A model generated the notes under the pieces. The model was given only the letters and a program-made list of their open reading frames with translations. It searched no databases and was not told where the DNA came from. A stretch of DNA of 64,000 nt. It comes from Sphingosinicella microcystinivorans. Its GTDB lineage: Bacteria > Pseudomonadota > Alphaproteobacteria > Sphingomonadales > Sphingomonadaceae. Made by a program: the position numbers and the translations under genes. Positions within the stretch are counted from its first letter, which is position 1. Every line of letters begins with the position of its first letter. The stretch lies in the NCBI RefSeq assembly GCF_027941835.1, contig NZ_CP116005.1, positions 3,239,501-3,303,500 on the forward strand, in the 5' to 3' direction. Shown in pieces: positions 1-8,604 of this stretch.

Positions 1-891
1 GTGATCGGGGATGTACGCGACGCGAGCGTGCTCGAAGCCGCGCTCATCGCGGCATCGCCAAGCGTCGTCTTCCATCTCGCCGCTCAGCCGCTGGTACGGC
101 GCGCCTATTCCGAGCCCGAGTTCACCTTCGCCACGAATGTCATGGGAACGGTGAACCTGCTTGAAGCCGTGCGGCGCTGCCCTTCCGTGAAGGCTGTTCT
201 CGTCGTGACCACCGACAAGGTCTACACGAACATGAACACGACGCGCCCTTACTGCGAAACCGACCGTCTCGGGGGAAGGGAACCCTATAGCGCCAGCAAG
301 GCTGCGGCCGAGATGGTCGTCGACGCGTATCGCCACAGCTACCTTGTTCCGCCCGGAGTCGGTGAAGGGCGCGTGGGCCTTGCGGCGATCCGCGCGGGGA
401 ATATCTTCGGCGGCGGCGACTGGGCGGCGGACAGGATCGTGCCCGACGCGGTGCGCAGCTTTCAGGCGGGCCGGCCTCTGGTGCTCAGGAACCCGGCTTC
501 AACGCGGCCGTGGCAGCACGTTCTCGATCCCCTGCCGGGCTATCTGCACCTTGCGGAGAATCTCTGTGCGGACCCCGGGGCTTTCTCGGAAGGATGGAAT
601 TTCGGGCCTGTCGTGCACGACTGCCGACCGGTCGGCACGCTCGCCCAGTTGCTTGGCGACGCGTGGGGAGAGGGCGCTGAGGTGCGGGTGGAGCCCAACA
701 ACCGGATCTTCGAGGAACGGCTGCTCGCACTGGACAGCGCCAAGGCGGGACGCAGGCTCGGCTGGATTCCGCGCTGGAATCTGGAAGCCGCCGTTGCGCG
801 CACGGTCGAATGGTACAAGACATATTACAGCCGCGGCGACGTCTGGGCGCTGACCCAATCCCAGTGTGCAACGCTCATGAAAGCTGCCTAG
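1..891 (+). CDS. rfbG: CDP-glucose 4,6-dehydratase, 5' end cut by the window
   Basis: This is an extended short-chain dehydrogenase/reductase that converts CDP-glucose to CDP-4-keto-6-deoxyglucose. The visible 296 residues include HLAAQPLVRRAY, the VVTTDKVY strand, the catalytic YSASK (YxxxK) motif and the RfbG-typical STRPWQHVLDPLPGYL segment. Family members are about 360 residues and carry an N-terminal GxxGxxG NAD loop, which is missing here, so the gene begins upstream of the window and the GTG at base 1 is unlikely to be the true start. The stop TAG is directly followed by the ATG of the next gene. It supplies the keto-deoxysugar used by the following four genes. Confidence 0.9.
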   Translation: MIGDVRDASVLEAALIAASPSVVFHLAAQPLVRRAYSEPEFTFATNVMGTVNLLEAVRRCPSVKAVLVVTTDKVYTNMNTTRPYCETDRLGGREPYSASKAAAEMVVDAYRHSYLVPPGVGEGRVGLAAIRAGNIFGGGDWAADRIVPDAVRSFQAGRPLVLRNPASTRPWQHVLDPLPGYLHLAENLCADPGAFSEGWNFGPVVHDCRPVGTLAQLLGDAWGEGAEVRVEPNNRIFEERLLALDSAKAGRRLGWIPRWNLEAAVARTVEWYKTYYSRGDVWALTQSQCATLMKAA

Positions 892-2133
892 ATGCTTTCC
901 GCCTGTCGCTTTTGCGGATCACCGCTCACTCATACGGTCGTTGATCTCGGCCTTTCTCCGATCTCCAACGCCTTTCGGCCGTTCGACACCGTCGACCGCG
1001 AGCCCCAGACCTTTTATCCGTTGAAGGTGATGGTTTGCGACACGTGCTGGCTCGCCCAGATCGTCGATGTCGAAACGCCTGCGCACTTCAACCCGAACTA
1101 CGTGTATTTCTCATCCTATTCGCAATCATGGCTGGAGCACGCCGAGGCCTATGCCGGAGAGATGACCCGCGATCTTGTGCTGGGTGCGCACTCAAAGGTT
1201 GTCGAGGTCGCCAGCAACGACGGTTATCTGCTGCAGTATTTCAAGGCGCGCGGTATCCCGGTGCTGGGGATCGAGCCTTCGGGCAATGTCGCCGAACACG
1301 CGCGGACGGTGCACGGCATCGAGACGATCGACGCGTTCTTCGGGAAAGACTGTGCGGTTGCGCTTGTCGAAAAGGGCGTACAGGCCGATCTCATCGCTGC
1401 GAACAATGTTCTGGCGCACGTTCCCGACATCAACGACTTCGTCAGTGGGTTCACGCTGCTGCTGAAGCCCGGCGGAATCCTGACCATCGAGTTTCCGCAT
1501 CTGCTGAACATGCTGCGCGAGTGCCAGTTCGATACGATCTATCACGAGCACTATTCCTACCTTTCGCTTGGGGCCGTCGAACGGATACTGACGGCGCATG
1601 GCCTTGTCGTTCATGGCGCACGCCGATTGCCAACTCATGGAGGATCCCTGCGGCTCTATGCCGGACATGCAGGTCAGGGCCGCACCGATCCGGCGCTTGC
1701 AAAGACGCTGGAGGAGATTCGGCAGGACGAGCTGGATGACGGGCTGGAAACGCTGGCGCCCTACACGGCGTTTTCCGCTGCCGTGGAGCGCCGCAAGATC
1801 GACTTCGTTTCGTTCCTGATCGCCGCAAAGACGGAAGGAAAGACAGTCGTAGGTTATGGAGCGCCGGCCAAGGGCAACACGATGCTGAACTACTGCGGCG
1901 TCGGGCCCGAGCTTCTCGCGTATACGGTTGACCGGAGTCCGCACAAGCAGAGGCATTTCCTGCCGGGATTGAATATTCCCGTGCACGCGCCCGAGCGGAT
2001 ATTCGAGGATCGCCCCGACTATATCGTCATTCTGCCGTGGAATCTGAAAGAAGAAATCTCGCAGCAACTTCAGGATGCGCGGGCATGGGGCGCGCGCTTC
2101 GTGGTGGTCAACCCGGAACTGTCGATATTCTGA
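892..2133 (+). CDS. class I SAM-dependent C-methyltransferase of deoxysugar type
   Basis: This 413-residue protein resembles NDP-hexose C-methyltransferases (TylC3 type; Methyltransf_13 zinc domain, SAM domain, Methyltransf_14 domain). The N-terminal zinc site is visible as C5xxC8 and C49xxC52. The SAM loop VVEVASNDGYLLQYF follows near residue 100, and the C-terminal half has GYGAPAKGNT, typical of the family. It probably adds a methyl branch to the 4-keto-6-deoxysugar made by the gene before. It starts immediately after the rfbG stop and its TGA overlaps the next ATG, which indicates translational coupling. The exact carbon methylated cannot be read from sequence. Confidence 0.85.
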   Translation: MLSACRFCGSPLTHTVVDLGLSPISNAFRPFDTVDREPQTFYPLKVMVCDTCWLAQIVDVETPAHFNPNYVYFSSYSQSWLEHAEAYAGEMTRDLVLGAHSKVVEVASNDGYLLQYFKARGIPVLGIEPSGNVAEHARTVHGIETIDAFFGKDCAVALVEKGVQADLIAANNVLAHVPDINDFVSGFTLLLKPGGILTIEFPHLLNMLRECQFDTIYHEHYSYLSLGAVERILTAHGLVVHGARRLPTHGGSLRLYAGHAGQGRTDPALAKTLEEIRQDELDDGLETLAPYTAFSAAVERRKIDFVSFLIAAKTEGKTVVGYGAPAKGNTMLNYCGVGPELLAYTVDRSPHKQRHFLPGLNIPVHAPERIFEDRPDYIVILPWNLKEEISQQLQDARAWGARFVVVNPELSIF

Positions 2134-2675
2134 TGCGCCTTGAGCCCCTCTCCATCCCCGGAGCCTTCCGGATCGTCCCGGCACCCGTCCGGGACGAAAG
2201 GGGCAGCTTTACCCGTTGGTACGACGTGGAGGTTTTTCGGGCGCACAGGCTGGAACTGCCGAATGTGCAGGGCGGCGTCTCCTACAATGCCCTTCGCGGG
2301 ACGCTGCGGGGCCTTCATTTCATTCCGGAAGCCGAAGGCGAGGCCAAGCTGGTCCGGTGTACGCGCGGGCGCATCTTCGATGTCGTCGTCGATCTGCGAC
2401 CCGCTTCATCCGCTTTCGGCCGTTGGATCGGTGCCGAGCTTTCACCGCAAACCGCCGAAGCGCTCTATATCCCGCGAGGTTGCGCGCATGGTTTCGTTTC
2501 GCTCGAAGACGAGTCCGATGTGGTTTACCAGTTTTCGATGCCGTTCCGGCAGGGCGTGGAGCGCGGCATCCGGTGGGATGATCCCGATATCGGAATTGAA
2601 TGGCCGCTGGAGCCGGTAGTGATTTCCGAACGCGACAGGACTCTCCCTCTCCTGAGAATGGAGCGTGCACTGTGA
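2133..2675 (+). CDS. rfbC: dTDP-4-dehydrorhamnose 3,5-epimerase-like sugar epimerase
   Basis: This 180-residue cupin belongs to the RmlC/RfbC family, which epimerises 4-keto-6-deoxysugars at C3 and/or C5. The catalytic His is in LRGLHF (H62) and the catalytic Tyr is Y132 in VVYQFS. The substrate-binding segments VVDLRP and YIPRGCAHGF are present. Translation starts at the ATG in the ATGA overlap with the methyltransferase; the longer frame upstream of it lies inside that gene. Given its neighbours the substrate is probably a CDP-linked, C-methylated keto sugar, not dTDP-4-keto-rhamnose. The gene symbol denotes the family only. Confidence 0.82.
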   Translation: MRLEPLSIPGAFRIVPAPVRDERGSFTRWYDVEVFRAHRLELPNVQGGVSYNALRGTLRGLHFIPEAEGEAKLVRCTRGRIFDVVVDLRPASSAFGRWIGAELSPQTAEALYIPRGCAHGFVSLEDESDVVYQFSMPFRQGVERGIRWDDPDIGIEWPLEPVVISERDRTLPLLRMERAL

Positions 2676-3664
2676 TCCGTGGGCGCGCGCATCGTCTGTT
2701 GCTGACCGGGGCAAACGGCTTCATCGGCCGGCAGGTCGCGGCCAGCCTGCCGAAAGGGATCGAACTGCACTGCGTATCCCGGTCTCGCCCCCATGGGGAT
2801 GAGCAGGGCGTCTGGCATGAAGTCGATCTGAGGGACCGTCACGGCTGTGTCCGACTGATCGAGGACATACGGCCAACGCATCTGGTCCATCTTGCGTGGA
2901 ACACCGAACACGGCCGCTTCTGGGATGCGCCCGACAATGCCGATTGGCGGGATGCGGGTATTTCCCTTGTGGAGGCGTTTGCCCGCATGGGCGGGCAGCG
3001 GCTGGTGATCAGCGGAACCTGCGCCGAGTATTCGGTGACGGCACCTTCACCGCTCCACGAGATTGAAGCCCTTGTCGATCCCGCGACCCCATACGGGCAA
3101 GCGAAACGTGCGCTTCATCTGGAAGCTGGCAGGATTGCGGACGCATACGGCGTGGCATTCGCCTGGGCACGATTGTTCAACGCCTATGGGATTGGCGAAA
3201 AGCCCGGCCGCCTCGTGCCGAGCATCATTGAAGCGATCTCCCGCGGTCTGCCCGCGCGTTGCTCGAGTGGGCGCCAGCTCAGGGATTTCATCGACGTTCG
3301 CGACCTTGGCGAGGCGCTGGCGCGGCTGGCGATGTCGACGATCGAAGGACCCATCAACCTCGGCAGCGGCGTCTCGGCGACGATCGCTGAAATCGCGCAG
3401 ACGATCGGCACATTGATGGGACGCCCCGATCTTGTCGTACTCGGTGCGTTGCAGGATCGCGCCGGGGAGCCGCTCGTGCAGGTGCCCAGTGTGGATCGCA
3501 TGAAGACGGAACTCGGGTTCGTTCCTTGTATCCTCCTCGCGGATGGCTTGAGAGAGGCCATACACTGGTGGGATCAGGCGGAGCACGCTGGTTATCAACG
3601 GATTTCGAACGAAGGCCCCTTGCATTCGCAGGCGGGCGATAGGGAACAGGCAGGATCTCAATGA
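2672..3664 (+). CDS. NAD(P)-dependent epimerase/dehydratase (probable 4-ketoreductase)
   Basis: This is a 330-residue extended SDR. The N-terminal Rossmann loop LLLTGANGFIG (GxxGxxG) and the catalytic YGQAK (YxxxK) are visible, along with RDFIDVRDLGEAL and INLGSG, typical of nucleotide-sugar epimerases and reductases. The start is a GTG that overlaps the TGA of the epimerase gene (GTGA), and the end overlaps the ATG of the next gene. In this position it most likely reduces the 4-keto group to finish the branched deoxysugar. An epimerase role is the alternative. Confidence 0.8.
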   Translation: MIRGRAHRLLLTGANGFIGRQVAASLPKGIELHCVSRSRPHGDEQGVWHEVDLRDRHGCVRLIEDIRPTHLVHLAWNTEHGRFWDAPDNADWRDAGISLVEAFARMGGQRLVISGTCAEYSVTAPSPLHEIEALVDPATPYGQAKRALHLEAGRIADAYGVAFAWARLFNAYGIGEKPGRLVPSIIEAISRGLPARCSSGRQLRDFIDVRDLGEALARLAMSTIEGPINLGSGVSATIAEIAQTIGTLMGRPDLVVLGALQDRAGEPLVQVPSVDRMKTELGFVPCILLADGLREAIHWWDQAEHAGYQRISNEGPLHSQAGDREQAGSQ

Positions 3665-4407
3665 CAATCGACACGGCATTTGAGGAAGAGCGGCGCGAGG
3701 GCATTCGCGCCATTGCAGAGGACGGTGCGTTCGCGGCGATTTCCGGGGCATGGCTCTCGCGCGCCCAGGAGCAGCGTTACTCCTACCATTTCGATTGGCT
3801 CGGATTGCCGATCATACAATATCCGCAGGATATTGTCGCAATGCAGGAGATCATCTGGTCCGTGAAGCCGGACCTGATCATCGAGACCGGCATCGCGCGG
3901 GGTGGCTCCGTGATCTTCTATGCGTCCATGCTGGAGTTGCTTGCAAGCTGCGGGCACGGCGAAGGATCCGTGGTTGCGGTCGATATCGACATTCGCACCG
4001 CAAACCGGCAGGCGATTGCCGGGCATCCGATGTCCCGCAGGATCGAGATGATCGAGGGATCGAGCATAGCGCCGGAGGTGATTACCCAGATACAGGCGAA
4101 GGCCCAGAGTCGGAGGCGCGTTCTCGTCTGCCTCGATTCCAACCACACGCATGATCACGTGCTCGCGGAACTGCACGCCTATGCCGGACTGGCCAGCGTG
4201 GGGAGCTATGTGGTGGTCTTCGACACGCTGGTGGAAGATATCAGCGAGACGGCGATCGGTGATCGCCCGTGGGGGAAAGGCAACAATCCCAAGACCGCGG
4301 TTCACGCTTTCCTGGCGCAGGACGACCGCTTCGAGATCGACCAGTCCATACACCAGAAGCTTCAGGTGACCGTCGCGCCCGATGGCTTCCTGAAGAGAGT
4401 CCGCTAA
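3661..4407 (+). CDS. CmcI-family (cephalosporin hydroxylase / rhamnosyl O-methyltransferase) protein
   Basis: This 248-residue protein has the class I methyltransferase fold of the CmcI family. The N-terminal half carries KPDLIIETGIARGGS, the SAM loop, and later VVAVDIDIRT and LDSNHTHDHVLAEL, which supply the acidic and metal-side residues. Relatives in glycan clusters act as sugar O-methyltransferases; the name cephalosporin hydroxylase is historical. The ATG lies in a 4-base overlap with the preceding stop, so it is part of the same operon and probably methylates the deoxysugar or a neighbouring residue. Confidence 0.75.
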   Translation: MTIDTAFEEERREGIRAIAEDGAFAAISGAWLSRAQEQRYSYHFDWLGLPIIQYPQDIVAMQEIIWSVKPDLIIETGIARGGSVIFYASMLELLASCGHGEGSVVAVDIDIRTANRQAIAGHPMSRRIEMIEGSSIAPEVITQIQAKAQSRRRVLVCLDSNHTHDHVLAELHAYAGLASVGSYVVVFDTLVEDISETAIGDRPWGKGNNPKTAVHAFLAQDDRFEIDQSIHQKLQVTVAPDGFLKRVR

Positions 4408-4419
4408 AAGGAATCTCGC

Positions 4420-5265
4420 GTGCCGCGTGTTTCGATCTGTCTGCCGGTTTACAACGGCGCCGCCTTCGTGGAGGAAGCGCTCGTGTCGATCGCGGCACAG
4501 ACCTTTTCCGACTATGTCGTACTTGCAAGTGACAACGCGTCCACGGATCAAACGGCTGACATCCTGAGGCGCTGGGCCGATCGCATTCCGATGGAGATCG
4601 TGACGCAGGCGCAGACAATCCCAATGCAGGCGCATTTCGATTGTCTCCTGGACCGGGTTCGCACCGAAAGTTACATGTTGCTGTGCCACGACGACTTCCT
4701 TGCATCGCCGCAAGCGCTTGAGCGGGCGCAGACCGTTCTGGACTCGCAGGCGCATGTCTCGGCCGTCTACTGTGATCTGGCCTATGTCAGCGAACGCGGC
4801 AGGGCGCTCGCCCATCGGCGTTTCGGACGTAGCGGGGAAATGAACGCCGACGACATAGGGCGGCAGTGTCTTGCAACGGCGCGCAACATGTTCGGCATTC
4901 CGCTGCTGGTTCGTACAGATGCGCTCGGGGAGAACCGATACGATCCGCAGTTCCGCTATGTGGTGGATGTCGACCTGTCTTGGACGCTGTCAAAAGCACG
5001 CCCCTGTTGGCATATTCCCGAGGTTCTGATCGCCAACCGCTACAGCGGCGGCAACAGCACATGGTCGCTGCTTGCCTCGGCGGCAGACGAGTTTTCACGG
5101 CTTGCCGAGAAGCACGGCGTACAGCTTTCCGGCAGCGAACGCATTCGTCTGAAACTGACGACATGGTCGGTCGGTCGGCAACGGCAGCTTTTCGGCCTTT
5201 ACGAGCGGATGGTCACGCGGTTTGGCGAGGACCATGCAAAGGGGCCCGACCGGTGTTCGGTTTGA
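4420..5265 (+). CDS. glycosyltransferase family 2
   Basis: This 281-residue GT-A enzyme has the N-terminal SICLPVYNGAAFVEEAL, then VLASDNASTDQT with the nucleotide-binding acidic residue, and a metal-binding motif within CHDDFLASP. It starts at a GTG about 7 bases after an AAAAGGAA ribosome site. It has no predicted membrane segments, so it should work at the cytoplasmic face, probably transferring the deoxysugar onto a lipid carrier. Donor and acceptor cannot be told from sequence. Its end overlaps the start of gtrA by 13 bases. Confidence 0.88.
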   Translation: MPRVSICLPVYNGAAFVEEALVSIAAQTFSDYVVLASDNASTDQTADILRRWADRIPMEIVTQAQTIPMQAHFDCLLDRVRTESYMLLCHDDFLASPQALERAQTVLDSQAHVSAVYCDLAYVSERGRALAHRRFGRSGEMNADDIGRQCLATARNMFGIPLLVRTDALGENRYDPQFRYVVDVDLSWTLSKARPCWHIPEVLIANRYSGGNSTWSLLASAADEFSRLAEKHGVQLSGSERIRLKLTTWSVGRQRQLFGLYERMVTRFGEDHAKGPDRCSV

Positions 5266-5687
5266 GCGCTTTTTCTCCTGCATTGCTTGGCCGCTACCTT
5301 GTCGTCGGTCTGTTCAATACGGCGGCCAGCTATGCCTTTTATTGTGCGCTCCTGTACGCTGGCGTCGCTTATCCGCTGGCCAGCCTCGGGTCTCTTCTCG
5401 GCGGCATTTTTCTGAGTTTCGTGACACTTGGACGGTATGTTTTCGTGTCGCGGTTGCGGGGGCGCTTTTCCCGCTTCCTGATGGTTTGGGGCGGGCTCTA
5501 TTTCCTGAATATCGGCCTGTTGAACGTCCTGATCGGCGTGGGTTTCAACCCCTATATCGCCGGCATTGTCGCCGCACCGCCGACGATCGGCCTTGCATTC
5601 CTGCTGCAACGCTTTGTGGTTTTTCCTCCTGCGGCGGAAACGCCCGGAGCGGAAAGCGCTTCGCTCAACTCGGACAATGCAGCCTAG
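5253..5687 (+). CDS. GtrA-like membrane protein
   Basis: This is a small 144-residue protein of the GtrA/DPMS_TM family with four predicted hydrophobic helices: LLGRYLVVGLFNTAASYAF, YPLASLGSLLGGIFLSFVTL, FLMVWGGLYFLNIGLLNVLI, and a fourth ending LAFLLQRFVVF. Family members are thought to flip polyprenyl-phosphate-linked sugars. The best start is the GTG overlapping the end of the GT2 gene. The stop TAG is part of the CTAG target duplicated by the insertion element that follows, so the gene is intact even though the element begins at the next base. Confidence 0.8.
   Translation: MFGLSAFSPALLGRYLVVGLFNTAASYAFYCALLYAGVAYPLASLGSLLGGIFLSFVTLGRYVFVSRLRGRFSRFLMVWGGLYFLNIGLLNVLIGVGFNPYIAGIVAAPPTIGLAFLLQRFVVFPPAAETPGAESASLNSDNAA
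5684..5687. repeat. left copy of CTAG target-site duplication
   Basis: The 4-bp sequence CTAG here is repeated at 7118-7121 on the far side of the element. A 4-bp CTAG-type duplication is typical of IS701-family insertions. The copy includes the gtrA stop codon. Confidence 0.75.
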
Positions 5688-7117
5688 CGCTACTTTGGTA
5701 GAATGTTGATTTTTGGGATTCCCTTGTCGGGGTTTCGGTGGTTCATAGGGAGCCAGCTTTTGGGAGGCTGGCGATGGACGCGGATTGGATGGGCGACCTC
5801 GAGCGCTGGCTTGAGCCGTTTCTCAACGGGCTGGGGCACAAGGCGCGGCGTCGGATGTGCCCCGCTTATATCGCCGGATTGATCGGTCCGGGCGATCGCA
5901 AGAGCATCCAGCCGATGGCGGCGCGCGACGATGCGATCAGCTACGACCGGCTGCATCATTTCATTGGTGCCGGACTGTGGGACAGCAAGCCGCTTGAGGC
6001 AGCGCTGTGGCAGCATGCCGAGGGACTGGTCGGCGGTGAGGATGCTTGGCTGATCATCGACGATACAGCCTTGCCGAAGAAGGGCATGAGTTCGGTCGGC
6101 GTTGCTCCCCAATATGCATCGGCGCTGGGCAAGAGAGCCAACTGTCAGACACTGGTTTCCACGACTCTCGCGAACGGTGAAGTGCCTGTCATGCTGAGCT
6201 TGCGCCTCTTTCTACCCGAGAGCTGGATGGGTGACGACGCGCGGATGGCGAAGGCCGGCGTACCGCAAGGGTATCGCCAGCCCAGGACCAAACCGGAAAT
6301 CGCGATCGAGGAGATCGACCGGATCATCGCGGCCGGTGTGCGATTTGGCTGCGTGCTTGCCGATGCCGGCTATGGGCTTTCAGCGTCATTCCGACAGGCC
6401 TTGAGTACGCGGGAACTGTGCTGGGCGGTGGGCATTCCCAAGCACCAGAAAGTTTATCCTGCCGATGTGGAACTGGTCTTCCCTGTCGCTGGCCGCGGGC
6501 GGCCGCGTCAACGCCACGTTCCCGACTGCAAGTCGATCGCTGCCCATCTAATATTGGAAGGTGCCAGATGGCGGCAGGTCAGTTGGCGGCGTGGCACGAA
6601 GCGACGTCTCTCCGCCCGCTTTGCGGCGATGCGGGTGCGAATCGCTGACGGGGCGCCGCAACGTATCGGCAGTATGGGATCGCAGCATATGCCCGGCGAA
6701 GAGGCTTGGCTGGTGGGCGAGCATCGCTCGAATGAAGAACGCAAATATTATCTCTCGAACCTTCCTGCCGATACGCCGATCAAGAAGTTGGCCGGTGCCA
6801 TCAAGGCCCGCTGGATCTGCGAACAGGCCCATCAGCAACTCAAGGAAGAGCTGGGGCTCGACCACTTCGAAGGTCGATCATGGACTGGCTTGCACCGACA
6901 CGCGCTCATGACAATGATCGCCTATGCCTTCCTCCAATCCCGCCGCCTCGCAGCAGCGGGGCGGGAAAAAAAGAATCGGCGGCCCGCCGCCACAGCCCAG
7001 CTTGCCAGCAGTCAGGCAAGCCATCCTTGATCACCTCTCACGACCTCCGCCGAGCCATTGCCCCAACTGCGGATACAACCTTCGACCCCCTACAAGACAG
7101 AATCTGCCAAAGTAGTG
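5688..7117 (+). mobile_element. IS701-family insertion sequence, 1430 bp, apparently intact
   Basis: The element is bounded by imperfect inverted repeats. The left end reads CGCTACTTTGGTAGAATG (5688-5705) and the right end, read inward, CACTACTTTGGCAGATTC (7100-7117), matching at 14 of 18 bases. It is flanked on both sides by CTAG. It holds one full transposase frame and no visible passenger gene. Length and duplication size fit the IS701 family. Intact ends and an uninterrupted frame suggest a recent insertion, possibly still mobile. Confidence 0.88.
5774..7030 (+). CDS. IS701-family DDE transposase
   Basis: This 418-residue RNase-H-fold transposase is uninterrupted. The candidate catalytic acids are Asp96 in WLIIDDTALPKKG, the Asp in CVLADAGYG, and the Glu in QQLKEELGLDHFEGRSW. 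The start chosen is the ATG at 5774, which has GGGAGG 6-7 bases upstream; an in-frame GTG at 5738 would add 12 residues but has a poorer ribosome site. Length agrees with other IS701 transposases. After the stop, about 87 bases of apparently non-coding sequence lead to the right inverted repeat. Confidence 0.92.
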   Translation: MDADWMGDLERWLEPFLNGLGHKARRRMCPAYIAGLIGPGDRKSIQPMAARDDAISYDRLHHFIGAGLWDSKPLEAALWQHAEGLVGGEDAWLIIDDTALPKKGMSSVGVAPQYASALGKRANCQTLVSTTLANGEVPVMLSLRLFLPESWMGDDARMAKAGVPQGYRQPRTKPEIAIEEIDRIIAAGVRFGCVLADAGYGLSASFRQALSTRELCWAVGIPKHQKVYPADVELVFPVAGRGRPRQRHVPDCKSIAAHLILEGARWRQVSWRRGTKRRLSARFAAMRVRIADGAPQRIGSMGSQHMPGEEAWLVGEHRSNEERKYYLSNLPADTPIKKLAGAIKARWICEQAHQQLKEELGLDHFEGRSWTGLHRHALMTMIAYAFLQSRRLAAAGREKKNRRPAATAQLASSQASHP

Positions 7118-7121
7118 CTAG
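7118..7121. repeat. right copy of CTAG target-site duplication
   Basis: It matches the CTAG at 5684-5687. Removing the element and one copy would join the gtrA stop to a 13-base gap and then the end of the convergent DUF3775 gene, so the insertion fell in a very short tail-to-tail gap without breaking either gene. Confidence 0.75.
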
Positions 7122-7134
7122 GACGGGCGGACTG

Positions 7135-7536
7135 CTAGCTCTGCTGCCCAACCCCGTCGCAATCCAGACCGAACGCCGCAAGGCCGGTCTCCAGCAGGGA
7201 CGCCAGCATGGGGGTGCGCATCAGGGCCTCGGGGATGTCTGAAATCTCCTCGGTGACGGTGGCGAGGGCTTCATCCCATTCCGCGGCGTCATAATCGCCC
7301 GCGCCCACCAGCATCAGCGTGTAGAGCTCGGTCTGCTCGTCGTCGTTCAGGTCCTCGATCATGCTGCGAAGCTCTTCCTCGACGGAGGTGTTCGAGGAAT
7401 CCTCGAGGACGTCCACGGCATTGTCGTCGGCCATGTTGGAGCTGTCGTCGGGGTCGACGGCGGGGACCTGCGCGTCGTACTCGCGCGCCCTCAGCACGAT
7501 GCGGCACACCTCTTCGAGCGAAATCGTCAGTTCCAT
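7135..7536 (-). CDS. DUF3775 domain protein
   Basis: This small acidic protein of 133 residues begins MELTISLEEVCRIVLRARE and contains the DUF3775-like stretch MIEDLNDDEQTELYTLMLVG followed by a helix rich in Asp and Glu. The function of the family is unknown. No signal peptide or membrane segment is seen. It lies tail to tail with gtrA, separated by the insertion element, and downstream of nitronate monooxygenase on the same strand with a gap of about 98 bases. Confidence 0.75.
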   Translation of the reverse strand: MELTISLEEVCRIVLRAREYDAQVPAVDPDDSSNMADDNAVDVLEDSSNTSVEEELRSMIEDLNDDEQTELYTLMLVGAGDYDAAEWDEALATVTEEISDIPEALMRTPMLASLLETGLAAFGLDCDGVGQQS

Positions 7537-7634
7537 CGCGCGTTTCCGATCCTTTGTCTCGAGTCGCCATGCCTTGCCCGCGACCATGCCACAGATGCGG
7601 GGCCGTTTCTTGAGCCTCGTCAAAAAAGAACGGC

Positions 7635-8576
7635 TCAGGCGGCGCAGAGTTTCGCCCTGGCGGCGTCGTATTCGCGTTTCAGGCGCGCGACGAGCTCGGC
7701 GGCGGGCACCACGGTCTGCACTGCGCCGATGCCCTGGCCGCAGCCCCAGATGTCCTTCCACGCCTTGGCCCCGGTGTTGCCGCCGCTGCCGAAGTCCATC
7801 TTCGAAGGGTCGCTGGTCGGCAGGTTCGCGGGATCGAGGCCCGCCTTCACGATGGACGGGGCGAGGTAGTTGCCGTGCACGCCGGTGAAGAGGTTGGTGT
7901 AGACGATGTCTGACGCGTGGCTTTCCACGATCATCTGCTTGTAGCGCTCGTCGGCGCGCGCTTCCGTGGTGGCGATGAAGGCGGAGCCGATATAGCCGAA
8001 ATCCGCGCCCATCGCCTGCGCGGCGAGGACGGCATTGCCCGTGGCGATGGCACCGGAGAGGGCGATCGGCCCGTCGAACCATTCGCGGATTTCCTGAACG
8101 AGCGCGAAGGGGGAGAGCGTGCCGGCATGGCCGCCGGCGCCCGCGGCGACGGGAATCAGGCCGTCAGCGCCCTTTTCGACGGCTTTGCGCGCGAAGGCGT
8201 TGGTGATGACGTCGTGGAAGACGAGGCCGCCGTAGCTGTGGATCGCGGCGTTCACGTCCTCCCGCGCGCCGAGCGAGGTGATGACGAGCGGCACCTTGTA
8301 TTTCACGCAGAGCGCGAGATCGTCCATCAGCCGGTCGTTCGACTTGTGGACGATGAGGTTGACCGCGTAGGGCGCGTCCTTGTCCGTCAGCTCGGTTGTC
8401 AGGCGTTGCAGCCATTCCTCGAACTGCGGCAGCGGCCGGGCGTTCAGCGACGGGAAGCTGCCGACGACGCCTGCGCGGCACTGCGCGATGACGAGATCGG
8501 GGTTCGAGATGATGAACAGCGGCGATCCGATCACCGGGATCGAGAGCCGCCCGTGGAAAAGCGCCGGCATGGTCAA
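7635..8576 (-). CDS. nitronate monooxygenase (2-nitropropane dioxygenase family)
   Basis: This 313-residue FMN TIM-barrel enzyme oxidises alkyl nitronates, including toxic propionate-3-nitronate, to carbonyl compounds and nitrite. Family signatures are the N-terminal IPVIGSPLFIISNPDLV, the AAGAGGHAG loop with the catalytic-base His, and GADFGYIGSAFIAT, which binds the FMN phosphate. Length fits the class. It follows the FAD reductase gene by only 28 bases, so the two and the isoaspartyl peptidase are probably co-transcribed. Their shared role, if any, is not obvious; the substrate is unknown. Confidence 0.87.
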   Translation of the reverse strand: MTMPALFHGRLSIPVIGSPLFIISNPDLVIAQCRAGVVGSFPSLNARPLPQFEEWLQRLTTELTDKDAPYAVNLIVHKSNDRLMDDLALCVKYKVPLVITSLGAREDVNAAIHSYGGLVFHDVITNAFARKAVEKGADGLIPVAAGAGGHAGTLSPFALVQEIREWFDGPIALSGAIATGNAVLAAQAMGADFGYIGSAFIATTEARADERYKQMIVESHASDIVYTNLFTGVHGNYLAPSIVKAGLDPANLPTSDPSKMDFGSGGNTGAKAWKDIWGCGQGIGAVQTVVPAAELVARLKREYDAARAKLCAA

Positions 8577-8604
8577 GGCGAGACTCCCCCTTACGACGTG
8601 GCCC

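Noticed and set aside
6924-7115. Second short ORF at the 3' end of the insertion element
   Set aside because: It overlaps the transposase end out of frame, lacks a ribosome site and similarity, and runs into the right inverted repeat.
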